Assembly: GCF_032854445.1 (NCBI RefSeq) | Contig: NC_088295.1 | Coordinates: forward strand, 26,897,385-26,961,384 | Direction of reading: 5' to 3' | DNA length: 64,000 bases | DNA from: Liolophura sinensis | Taxonomy: Eukaryota; Mollusca; Polyplacophora; Chitonida; Chitonidae | In this document: one piece after another, positions 24,461 to 37,700 of the stretch | Position numbering within the stretch: position 1 is the stretch's first letter | Layout of the letters: every line of letters begins with the position of its first letter | Notes under the pieces: generated by a model | The model's input: only the letters and a program-made list of their open reading frames with translations | Told to the model about the DNA's origin: nothing | The model's database searches: none | Program-made: the position numbers and the translations under genes

Positions 24461-27400
24461 GCAATCGATACAGCGACAAGGCCATTTTGGTCCGTGGCGT
24501 CACGTTTATATTGTGCTTGTATATGATAAAGTTTGCCACATCCTTCAACACCGCAACTGCTTAACGGAAGGAAGGCATGCACCATTGGTAAAAGGAAAGC
24601 AGTTCCCAAAAGCAACGAAGAGCAGGCATTTAGCTTAGTTGTTCAACTATTTGCGAGCGTAGCATGCATCCTCTGTAACATTTAAGTGAAATCAGAGAAA
24701 AGTTGTCAAAGCGAACATAAAAGTGTTCCTTCTTCATAAAAGATTTGTGTATTGCCGGTTTTCCTTTTTATCTAGTCGATGTGTCCTTGACGATGATACG
24801 CATTCTGATTGAAAGGGAGACAACTTTTCTCGAACTAAAGGGGAACACTTTGGCGAGAGGATATGAAATGTAGTCAATAGATACCATGAAATCAAACTAT
24901 TGAGCTACTTGACTTCACGGCATAACTGATTCTTTAATTATTATTTCATTTTAGTTATTATTTCGAAGTTCCAACATGGATTTTATGGATATCGCATGTA
25001 TCAATTATACCGCTGAAATCTGGGAGAATTTTGTGAGGGAGTAAAATTGTATGAAAAAGGGATATATGCTATTCTTCCACGCTACTGGTACCTAAGTTGA
25101 TCGTCGGACATTATTTAGGTATTGCCCAAATGGTACATATTTCATTATTTTTTGACTGATTTCATGCATGTTAATTAATTTTTGTGAATTATTATTTCAA
25201 TTAATTAGAATAGTATCCCGAACTGCACGCTTGTTACTTTGCTTTATGAAAAATGTGTAATGCGATATTTTATCGCGATATTTATAGAGAAACAGTATGG
25301 GGAAAGTCGAAATTGCGTTTCAAAAACACTAAATCAGGCTTGCAAGAACTGAAAGAAACGAATCTACATGTATGTGAATAAGAACTGCTGGTGAGCCCGT
25401 GCATTGCATATAACTTATAGTTGGTAATTAACAGATACTGCAACGTCATCATAAAAGCACAAAATTAAATTACAGGAAGCCAATGATGTCACTCTCAAAA
25501 TTCAAATGTGCGCTTTAGCAGTACTCTGTGGTTAGGTGGGACCTCAGAAAATGGCTAATGGCAAGTCTTGGAGTCAAGAGGGGCACAAGCTAGTTTTTTT
25601 TAATTTGCAAACGTATTTGGAAATCCCAGTATAAATGTAGGAAATCACAATATAAACGTTATCTATTTTATGCGGAGGTGATATTAAAATCTTGGCCCTA
25701 ATTAAATTAATACAATGGACTATCCAGCTGAAAAACCTTTACTCCATTCAAGCTCTCTCGACGTTTCTGCGACTCTCAAAGGCTGATAGTATCATGTTTG
25801 TTTTCGTTGACGAGGAAATATTTGCCAGTGTCGTGAAATTACCTACATTACATGCCACATGCTTTAACAGACGATAACCTGCATACAACAGGTAACACTT
25901 TCAAGTCTTAGCTTAGTTACTGCAAAATAATGAAGTGTTCTTATTGATAGTAGCTTGACGATTGGTAGATCTATATGAATGTGAGTATAGATGCTTTGAT
26001 TTGATAGTAAGTGAGTATACATAGCATTCGACTGAACTCATTAATTGACTGATTATTGTAATATTGAGCGCCATGATCAATAATTTTCATTCATTTCGAA
26101 AGTTTACATCTTCGACATGATGGACGAATTTTACATGCTTTCACCCTCACCTCAACAACGCTTGTATTACTTTATTGCCAGAGATAAAAATAAGGAATGG
26201 TAGACAATAATGTGACCCTATTCGAGTTCTCCGGAAATATCGCCAGTCTCGAGATTTTGCGAGTTAGAGGTAAAAGATTGCAGAAAAACCTATAACATTA
26301 AGCTAGACTTGCATGCACGACAGTAGCCTAGATAGCACCTCTTGGTTATTTCTACCTCGACACTTATACATAACAGTGCATCCCAACTTAAAACTCCATC
26401 GACATTTTGTAGACACATAGCCCACCCATTCGGAAGGAAGGAAGATGACCTTTCTTCCAATATCAGATGGCGAGTCACAGGATAATGTGACAGGCCTTCC
26501 CAAAATCTGTCAAAAACCTTAACTAACTGCCGTCTGTTGCGAGATTTCCATGGAACATATAAAATTCATGGGCACTGGTAAACTTTTGCTCACATTAAGG
26601 AGAATGGTAATAAATAAACAATTGTATGCACCCGGATATGGTTTGTCATCTGTTGCTATTTGTTATCGGCGTGTTGTTCGCTTAGTTATGCCGTTGCTAT
26701 AGATATACGTTTACATAACCGTGAATATGCACTGATTCATGTTACGACTAACAACTAATAATTGCATCGTCGAATTTGAGTATGTGTACGAAGCACGGGC
26801 AGTGTTTGAACATTAGGAAAATACAGTATATCGTAAATATTATCTCTTAGGCTGCTAGGCTGCTAAATTTCCCGACCACGTGGCAATTCATGAAGTAGTG
26901 AAGAAACGTACATCGCCCACGTGTGACAAGATCTTACTGTTATTGATATAGACTACACAGTTTTCAGAATTCCTGGAGTAAAGGTTTATCCATATGCTGT
27001 TGTCTTTTTATCCTTGTCCTTCTTTGACTAGTCAAATAATCACTGAAAAATAACTCTCAGGAGCCTCAGTCCTAGTGTTTAGCATGCTAACAAAGCACGA
27101 TGACCGAATGGCCTCTCGCTGGTGGAGAAAAAGCCCAGCACTGAATACTTATCCAAGGCGGATTGACCAATCAGAAACCCAAAATTTTCTATGAATTGTG
27201 ATCATTGTTAATAACACATGACGGTCTACAAATTATATAATTTGTGTATATTAAATATTACAACATACGTTTCATAACGAGTTACTAAAACGTAGTTAAA
27301 AATTTAACAACCCATGTGTCGCCAAAAGGGCAAACCTTACTTCAACATTGTTTCTTTATGTATTTCAGTGTTATTGTGTTTTATATCCACGTTTAAATAA

Positions 27401-28092
27401 GAACTGCTTCAGCAAGAGCTGTGGGCTTTCAAATCCAAAAATTAATTCAAATTCCAAAATTTCAATTTTTGAGCGAAAGTTGAGTAGGTGCGTAGTGTAA
27501 TTCAGAACGATGTTTACAACCATTGGACATCAAGGGAGACTACCCCCTAAGGAAACTAGGGACGTCTTCATTCCTCGTGAAGATTAAGCCTTCTATCCTA
27601 CTTTGTAGACAGCATAAAGAGTAATAGCTGTGAGCAATTGATCCAGCTCAAACCTTTACGAGCTTTAAGGACACCAAAGGCAAACCATATACATATGGTT
27701 GCCAGGACAACGCAAACAGGCTGATTGGTGGCGGTATTTCTCAGCGCGGGCTGCAAGGGAAATGCCTGAATCAATACATTTCAGTCTACACTGGCCCAGT
27801 GCGTTAAACGTCCATAGATTCTGTCAAGCTTTTATTCTAAAATTCTATAGAAGGCGTGAGTAGTGTGCGACCTGTAAATTACAAAGGTCAGTACGAGTGA
27901 CCTGCTGAGAGAAGTCATGTCAGTTTGTCATCATCTGGCCCGAAAGTGTTGGAAATTTGACCATTTCACAGGTGTTTAAGCCAGCCATCTGCTGAAGATG
28001 TTACCCACAGGCTGGACGAGACCGTAGAACAAAAAGCACAGCTGGTTATGGCGGCCAATACACCGCGTTGTGCTGACGTCTAAGGGCACAAA
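24461..28092. other. Intergenic region between genes A and B
   Basis: No supported exon. A TGACGTCT element at 28074-28081, directly before the ATG of gene B, resembles a CRE site. Confidence 0.4.
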
Positions 28093-28402
28093 ATGGCGAT
28101 TTCACCCCTTCACATAGTTGTGCTGAATGCAGTGATATTTGGGGTCCTGGCAACCATCTTCACAGTGATCGCGGTGGCCACAACGGCATGGCAGGATTAC
28201 AAGTGGGACTACAGTGCACTGCAGAAGTTAAACGACACTAACCACTGGCAAATAATCGAGCCATCGTCGAGTGATGGCTATTACATAGCTAAGCAAAAAG
28301 TGACGAACACAGTGAACGATACGGAGATTACGGCATGGGTGGAGAAAGAGTTCTTGTACGACACGTATACTGGCGTCTGGCAGATCTGTAATTCTCTGTC
28401 CG
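28093..28402 (+). CDS. Gene B exon 1 (TM1 and first extracellular loop)
   Basis: The ATG in the context CAAAATGG (A at -3, G at +4) opens 103 codons plus one base, ending TCCG|GTAAGA. It encodes TM1 and the first loop through GVWQICNSLS. It has the same 310-base length and phase as gene A exon 1. Confidence 0.83.
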
Positions 28403-31400
28403 GTAAGATTCGTCTCCCTGCATTCCAACATTAAATGTGGAGGAATTTCTGACGTCCGTTACCTGTCAGGCTGATAATAATTTATTTAGCACTCGGGATT
28501 ATGAACCGATGCTTCCCGACACAAAATCGATAGTATCTTGTAAAATATTAACACATTCGCTTTCTCAGAACACTTTGCTTGTTAGATGTCCACATACGGG
28601 CATATAGTACATAATGCATGCGTCTTCCCCGGAAAATGTGATATCTGAGGCGTGAAGATACCAGTAACAATGCAGTTAAGCAAAACCTTTGACATTTATG
28701 AAACCTACAAGACCAAGAAAAACAGCAAATATATAATTCCCTTTCTAAACGTGTGCGTTAGTGGAATATAACATTGTAACCTTGTGTCTATTTAATGTTC
28801 ATGGTTTTTAACACTTTGCAATCATTTAACACAAATGTATTTTTTCACAGGTTCAATGCAGCTTCTCTTGACGATTACAGCACTGCACTTCATTAAAATT
28901 TATCGTGTATAATCCTAGGAGTGAAAATATGAGATTGTGTTTGCACTCTAAGGGTGTATTTTGTAAGTGATTTGTACAACACAAGCTTGTTCAATATGAC
29001 TGTGTTCCCTATTTAATGATAAGAACAAAAAACTCTCCAGTGCTTGGAACTTTCTGCTGTAGATATGTGATTATTGTAAAGACGCTTCACAAGGTGATAG
29101 TTTCTAGTGGTAGTTCATCGTCATCGTATACACTGCTTAAGAACATCCAACTATAGACTAGCCTTATTTACCTAGTAAATTAGATTTAAATCTTTGCAAC
29201 TACAAACCACACCCTTTTTCAATTCAAGGGTTTTATAGAAATGTACCAAATGTAGCAATTGACAGTTCAATGACCAATTGGCGTTTTTTGACAACCGACA
29301 GTTTGAAAAGTTTGAACCATTTCATATGTCATATTTCTCAGAAATGGTATGTGCAAGATGAGGCCGGGTATGTGTTAGTCGATAGCAAAATCATCACCTT
29401 CTCCTGTGGAATTGCATGTGTCAAGCTGGCTGGGAATTCAGAGGAGTTGAAATGCCATAGACACACGACTTTTATCACATGTCGTTCTGTTGTTGCAGCT
29501 ATTTATTTCATTTACGTTTTGTCATAGTTCACATTGCTTTACCTGCATTCAAAAGTTACAGGAAACACGTGAAATGGGAACTGATGTGGGACATATACAC
29601 AACTGTCCATACAGGCCAGACGTGTGGAGGTCAATCTAATTACCCCTGATTAAGCCTCTGCTTGGCAACAATAATCATCGGTGTTGAGCATTGCTTTCCA
29701 GGTTGAGACACTTACACGCAGTAAGCATAACCAGTTAGAATAAATCCCTAAATTGAGCAGAGGCCATATTTCGCCGATGACCGTAACTCCTGATTTGGTG
29801 TTACTCTCTACGCTGTAAATCCTTCATTATTTTGAGTCGTAATGGTCAACTTGATACAAATAGCAGTTTTTTTATTAGCAAGTTTTCCTACATGAAATTT
29901 AAGGATGTCCACATTTCTGGGCAAGAATGGTTCATTTATCTGCCAGAAAAGTTCATCTACACAACTCATGGTACACAACATCAAACACAAATGTATGAAA
30001 CATTATGCTGGTGAATGTTGGTACCTCATGTGCTTCATGCATTATGCGCTTTGCCGGTTATATGCTTTGCGCATTACGTGATCTGGTGCATTATCTGCTT
30101 TGCACATTACGTGATCTGTTTGGCGCATTTTATGCTCTGCACATGTTTGGTACAATATCAGAATACTGCATTACCTCATTGCTCTATACATCTTTGATAC
30201 ACGATCTGACTGGTGCATTATCTGCTTTAATTGAAACATACGCGGTTATATATATGATCTAGTTTGCAAATAAACTGCTTGGTAAACTTACGGCTTGGTA
30301 CATGATCTGCTTTGTACACTAACTGCTTTGTACATCATCTGCTTGGTACACAAACTGCTTTGTACATGATTTGCTTGGTACACAAACTGCTTTGTACATG
30401 ATCTGCCTGGTACACAAACCGTTTTGTGCATGATCAATCTTATTAATGGTCAGCCGTACTTTAGCCTATCGCGAAACTTGTCGTTTACCAGTTTGATGAT
30501 CCCTCTATGATTGGAGTGGCCATTCCTTACCACCAATCAAAATTGTTGATCCATTGTACGTGTATAAATGATTGAAAGAGCAGACAGAAGCAATTTGTTT
30601 TACAATGTCTGCGCCAACAAGCGGCCAGAACAACCTTCGCACAGTAATACAGCCCACATTACAGTCTCCATATACCTTTTAAACAGAATTTCCTAATATC
30701 CAACCGTAGTGCCGAGATTCATACAACAAGAGATAAAATGAAATTCCTCTACTTAGGTTATATTAGTTTGCTTTGTCGTACAGTGGATGAGCTGAAGGTA
30801 TATTTTTCTTGTTATTGAAAAAACATGCAGTACAGGGAGTGGCTACCAGATCTGGCTTTTGTGAGATTGGAAACAGAATCTACCTGATCAGGATCTGCTT
30901 GCTCCACACAATGCTCGAGACACGATCAGCTTTGTACATATGTTGCTTGATGCATGATTATCAGTGATATATTATTAAGTAATACGATCTCCCATCTGAG
31001 TAAACAGAACGCCGCCCAAAAGTCAATGACAGAACTCTACATCAGTCTACAAGTAGGTTTACTAAAAGTTTATCACGAACCTTTGTCAAGAAGCCTTCCC
31101 CCCCTCTCCACCTCACCCCCAGATGGATAAATTATGAACAATTATGAAGTACCATTTGTGACATGCATGTGGGGAGTGGCAACTATTGGTTGTATATGCA
31201 AGAGCCTAATCACTCTAACACTCATGATTAAGACATTTTGGCGTTTATGTGGAATGTGCTGGCAGACACTGACAATCCACACTGTAACGTACCTACATTG
31301 GCTCTTTGGTTTTGGGTCTTTCCAGTATCATTGAAAATTGCTGACAGCTTCCTTTTCCATGATTCCTCCCTAATTTTGTACTTTAAATACTTCCTTAGTT

Positions 31401-31721
31401 CTTCGGGGTTTGTGTTGAACGTCATTTTGGGAATGAGCCTTGCAATTATTGACCCAAAACGTCCACTTTGATTTACATACGAATGACTGTGTCGATGCAT
31501 AGATTTGTAAGAATTACAAATGATGATCCATACTATAACTTACTTACAATGGTGTGCCACAGTCAGGATGATGAAGACAATGATGATGATGATGGTGATG
31601 ATGATGATGATGGCGGTGGTGGTGGTGGTGGTGGTGGTGGTGGTGGTGGTGGTGGTGGTGGTGGTGGTGGTGGTGGTGATGATGGTGGTGGTGGTGGTGG
31701 TGGTGGTGGTGGTGGTGGTGG

Positions 31722-31767
<46 letters not shown>

Positions 31768-34700
31768 GGTGGTGGTGGTGGTGGTGGTGGTGGTGGTGGT
31801 GGTGGTGGTGGTGGTGGTGATGATGATGATGATGATGATGATGATGGTTCTGGTGGTGGTGGTCGTCGTGATGGTAATGATGATTGATGATGATGACGAC
31901 GACGACGACGGTGGTGGTGGTGATGATGATTTGTCTTAGTGGCTGCTCCATTCTAGCGAGTGACACACATTTGTCAGAATGATGACGATGATGGTTTGTC
32001 TTTATGGCTACTCCACTCTGGCGAATGACACGCAGTTGTCAGGGTGAAGGTGATTTTTCTTGATGGCTACTCCATTCTACTGATTGACACTCAGTTGTCA
32101 TGGAGATGGTGATGATTTGTCTTGATGGCTACCCCATTCTAGCGACTGGCACACAGTTGTCATTTTGTGATGACCATGGATGGCTATTACGTTCTGGAAA
32201 TTGACACACAGGTGTCAGGGTGATGAGGATGATGGTTTGTCTTGATGGCTACTCCATTCTAGCGATTGACACAGGGGTCAGAGTGATGATGATGATGAAT
32301 TGTCTTCACGGCTACTCCATTTTAACCAATGCCACACAGGTGTCAGGGTCATGATGATGATGGTTTGTCTTGATGGTTACTCCATTTTAGCGATTGACAC
32401 ACAGTTGTCAGGGTGATGACGGTATCCTAGTTACGTTAATTAGAATAATTAAAGAGCTACATGTACTACAGTGTGAGGACCTGAATGTCTTGAAAGGAAG
32501 GTTAAATGATAAGGATTGAGATAATCTGAATTGCTTTCCTAAATTTTTAAAAATAGCAATGTATTAAAAGAGTATTTCTGTCGTTTCCAATTTTGCCTGG
32601 TGTGACGTCATGCAAGAACACTTGGTGTCACCCATCCCTGACGTATAGCAACTAATGACGTTTCACTTTCAAATGCGCATGACGTCATTCCAGCATAACT
32701 GCCTTACTCGACGTCACATCTACTTGACTCATCGTGACATCATATCATATCACATGAGAAAAAATTATACGGAAACTGCCAAAGATTTTGTTTTTAAATA
32801 GTGTTATTCATCGTAAGTCTTTTTGAACCCTGGTGTTAGCTCTGTTTCCTAGGGTACCCTTCATATCATTTTAATATTTCCGCATATCTTCTCTGAAGAC
32901 TGAAGTAGCACTTTAAAGCAAGATCTCCACCCTGAGACATCAGTACGACATGGTCAAAAACATTGACAACTTAACAAACAGCACTACAGGTTATATCTCA
33001 CACTATAAAAAAAATTGTTTGACAAACATGTTAAAGAAAACCTATGTATTTTCCTTGCCATATGAACAGACAAACAGATCTGAAACTGCAGACTCCCTTG
33101 AAACGTGTGACGTCGAACATCTGCTTCGAATGGAGGCTTACCTGTTTTTGCTATCACTGTAGAATAGTCTACGGTTACTCGTTTCTGTGGATAACGAAGA
33201 CAATGAGACACAACAATGGCGAAGTCGACTTTCCTCCCCTAATAAGATGATATTGCAGTCACGTGCAAATATGTGGATACAAACGTGATTCCTTGCATCT
33301 AGTGTTGTCTCAACAAAACTAATTAAAGTAAAATCGGTTTTAATGTGTATGTACAGTTAAAGAACCAGTCCACTTTCAGAACCAGAACATCAACGAGACC
33401 TGTTCAGCTGTAACACTTACCTACACTCCACATATTCACAACACATGACATGTATTTATAAAAACACATGCACTGATGTGCAAACCCCTTGCTGTTTTTA
33501 ATTGAATCCAGACGTCTTGTTCATAAACGAGTTACGTGTATAAGAGTTACGTGTATAACTATACACACATACATTTTGTTAAAACATAGGCTGGCATTCT
33601 TTTTATAAACTGACGTTTTCAGTAAATCATTTCAATGTTTTCTTCAAAACATTGGTGTTATATAGAAAACATATGACATGTTTATTAGAGTGGTCAACTA
33701 GCCGTTTTTATTTTAACATGTATCAGTTTCGCCTATCAGTTTTTGCTGTTTATCATTTAATATTCCTTTTGAGATTATTTTAATATGGTGACAGTTAAAC
33801 ATTTTCTACCTACTCTTTGATTCGTGTAGGCAGAAACCTATGGCATGACAAAAACACCAGACTGGTTGACCATTAAGTGGTTCGGACAGACACAACATCC
33901 ACAGTGAGCATACACCCCAGCGGGTTATTGGTGTTATGCTGACGCACGTTGTATTATGCAAAAGTTACCTCGGCCTTGGGCTGAGTGAAAACAAACGGGA
34001 AAAGCCAATCACCAAATGTACCTACAGTATTAATAAAATATTGACATTTCTCTTCACTTTAGGGCAAATTTCGCAGCAAACAGATTCCATCGATTATATG
34101 TTAATCCATTACATATTAAGAGAGATTCAGTGCGCATGCGCAGAAGTATAAATAGAGTCTATTAAAACCGGTCTGTCTTTGAAATTGTTTTGTAGGGAAA
34201 AGTGAGCTATGAGAAAATTTTCTTCCAAGATTCTGACATTTGTGTTTCACTACAAACACTTCTAGGTAGATATATTGAACTCTGGTTAATATTGTTTAAT
34301 AGTTAGCGGTATTACTGGGGGAAAGTGGAAATTAATATGTCAATAGAGATATGAAGTATAAGCTAAAAATCAATATCAGCAGATAAATAGAGAGGACTTA
34401 CCATTGATTTATTTTGTACCCAGCAGTGTTGCGATATATCTTTCGTGTCTAGTTAACGGGTTGAGATGAATTAGTACTTATAACTTATTCAAAGTGGGTA
34501 AAAACGTATCAGTACGATAACTTGTACGTAAGCTGTAAACATCTGTATTCTTTTATTTCCGCCATGCGAAATGTGCCAGATGAGGACTGATACGTATTAA
34601 ATTTCATCCAGTAGTATATTGAAATCAAATGGTCAAATGTTTGTTTTCATTCAAAACAAAACACGAAAGAGCCAATTTATTTCTCAGGTTCTGAACAGAA

Positions 34701-37700
34701 ATTCGATCATATTACAGATGGGCCCTTTTTGTAATATTTCAAACCGAGTGAAACGCTTTTACATCCATCACATCCGTGAAATAGTTTATTGCAAGGTCCC
34801 CACAGTCCATGTATTCATAGATCTATATCAGTCAGTATGTGTGTATTAAATAGCAAAAACCTGATGTGAAGTCACAAAGTGATTGGCAAAGGTCACTGTA
34901 GAATCCAATTTTTAAATACATTTTACTCAGCTATTTCAAAAATCTAACCATTTTCTACATCAAACTATTTTCTGGACAGTGTTTTTATGTCTGACATACA
35001 TGTATATACGCATTTAGCCTCTATTTGTACTTTAGTAACACATGCCCCTTAATGTAAGTCTCTGTCATTTGTTCGTATGACTGGATCACGTACCATATTA
35101 ACAAGTTAGATATAGACCACTTAGCCTTCGCCGCAATCTAAGATATAAGTCTCTCAGCAGGGATAAGTGGGAAGTGTGAGAATAAGCCGAGATGTAATGT
35201 GGACGTTATTGTGGATTGGCCAGATGGTCAGCATCAGGGATATACAGCCCGGGTTAGTACGACTTAGGCCTCCTCCAGGCACGTTATTGATTTACCATTA
35301 CCTCCGTATTCCAGTGCTCAGTTTTGGTTCTTGACACTCCTGGTAACTAATCAGTCTGACCACCCGCTTACATATCCACATAATCTGTTCCATTTCGTTT
35401 CATTGCACACTCTATCGTTTTGGTAGTCATGACATCGTAGTAAAACCACGCAGCGTGGGTGCATGTACACTATGGGTATCTCTTTACATATTGGTAGTCT
35501 ATTGTTTCTTGCAAAACGGAAAACGTAAACCTATCAGCCAATACACTCATTTCATACGTACATTTTAAGTGAATGTTAGATGTGTCGTTCTTTCAGACGA
35601 CAAAGGTTTATCAGGTTAAAAAGTATGAAAGGTAATAAACTTTATTTGGATGAAAGGTCAACAAACGAGTTTGAGGCGTATGTCCGTCTCTGTTAAAATC
35701 TAACGCCAGCAAGCTGCTGATGATCGTGGGTTTTCTCCCAACATAATGCTAGCCTTCGTCCTATTTGTGAAATATTCTTGAGTACGGCCTAAAACACCAA
35801 TTGAATAAATAAATAAATTAACTAAAATCTAAGGAACACATTTTTGCGAATGAAATCATTGACTTAAATATTGGCACTGACATAAATACCAGTGTCTGGA
35901 TTACAGTTGTGTCATTTCGTCATTAATTAGAACAATAACTGTGCCTTATGTCCACAGACGAAGCCCTTCAAGCCGTCGGGAAGAATTCCCGGTGCTTCGG
36001 TTTTGTGACAGAATATAACGAGGAAACAACACAATTTGATGAAAACGGGAAATGGTTGGCACGTAAGTATTTGCGGTTTGGTGGTGAAACATGCCACATC
36101 CACAATCATATACAGGATAACACTAGTGGGAAAGATGCTACCAGTATATGGAGGAAAGCGAACGGTATTTGCTATGTAGGCCTATGGTTCAGGATCATTA
36201 ACGGAATCTAGGCGAATCTAAACAGTGGTTAGGACAATCCTATGAGAACATTATAAATCGTTCGTCATGTGACAAATTTTCGAAACACCTCTTATATACA
36301 CATACAAACAACTACAACGCCACCATCCCCATTGCTCGCCGTAGCCAAGATCTCCCTTACCTAACTATTTCATATATGTAAAGCACAGGTAGACACCCAC
36401 TTGTCATAATTTCCCTGCACAGTTTGTTAGTTTTCATCATTATGCTTGCAATCTCCTGAGGTTGTGATACTTGTTCCACCTCAAACAGATAATTAACTTC
36501 AGATAACATCCATTTGGGAACGCGGCGTAGCGATTAACAGCCGTTAAAACCGAGTTCATTGGGCGCAAAATTGCTTGGAATAGCGGTGAATTGATCTCAA
36601 AACAGCCGACATAACTCCAGTTATACAGTGTTACAGCTAGCGTATGTGCTTTAAAACTGTGGAATAGACCATAGTTTTATTAAAAATACCAAATGCATTT
36701 CCTTGAGGTTTCTGGTTCTAATTCTCCAAAAACGTCCGCTATGTGGCAGATTTAAGTTACTTAATTAAGGGCAGATAGACCAATATTATATTAATGTGAC
36801 GAAAACTTATGGATAAACTCTTATTCATATCAGAAAGTAATCATACCTGAAAGTAATCTAGTTGTCTGATGTTACATTGGACGTGTAATTGTGATTACTT
36901 GATTGTACTAAATATTTCACATGATACAGACGATCTGTATAAGAGCAGATAATTGCAACGGCGACAACACGAAAATGGCGCAAAATATTAGTAAAAAAAC
37001 CACTGTTAAGTTTTAAAACACCAACACATTACTGCGTGAATATTCAGTGGAACTCTCTTAGCGACTGATCGAGCCTGAGACAAGCAATCACCACTGTCAA
37101 ACATTACAGCTAGAGAATGTTTTGGACATGGAACTGTGAGTCTTCCTACGTATGCAAGTCTAAGATTTTATTGTTAACGAAAGTGAAATATAAGAATAGT
37201 TTCATCGTGTTATTTTTGTTACAGGTATGTGTTATTGACGATTGATAACAACAAGAATAGTCAAAGTTCAGTGACATTGTGAATCTAACCTGGATCTATA
37301 TTCCATCATTTGGTAACTATTTTCGCTTTGTTTTATTTGTTTGTACAAGGTATGCACAACTCGGCCGCCTCGTGCTTCATTGTTTCTCTTGTTGACCTGT
37401 TCGCCGCATTGGTGATAGGAGCTATAGGCATCTCCCAGAGACAAGTTTCCGTTTGTATGGTCACGGGAGTTCTTTATGTACTCGCAGGTAAGGTTTGTCT
37501 GATCATCTACACTCATGCATGTACTCAGAGACAGGTGTCCATGTGTATGGTCACGGAATTCACTCTGTACGTCGAGGTAAGGTTTGTCTGATCGTCTACA
37601 CTCATGTATGTACTCAGAGACAGGTGTCCGTGTGTATGGTCATGGGAGTTCTCTATGTACTTGCCGGTAAGGTTTGTCTGATCGTCTACACTCATGTATG

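Noticed and set aside
26303-26503. Minus-strand frame with GRPVTLSCDSP resembling an immunoglobulin strand
   Set aside because: The resemblance is limited to a few residues, with no tryptophan/second cysteine pattern and no flanking exons.
31468-31966. Open frames of about 140 codons encoding poly-Gly/Asp, poly-Val/Met and poly-His
   Set aside because: They are the three readings of the GGT/GAT microsatellite; no start context, splice context or unique sequence.
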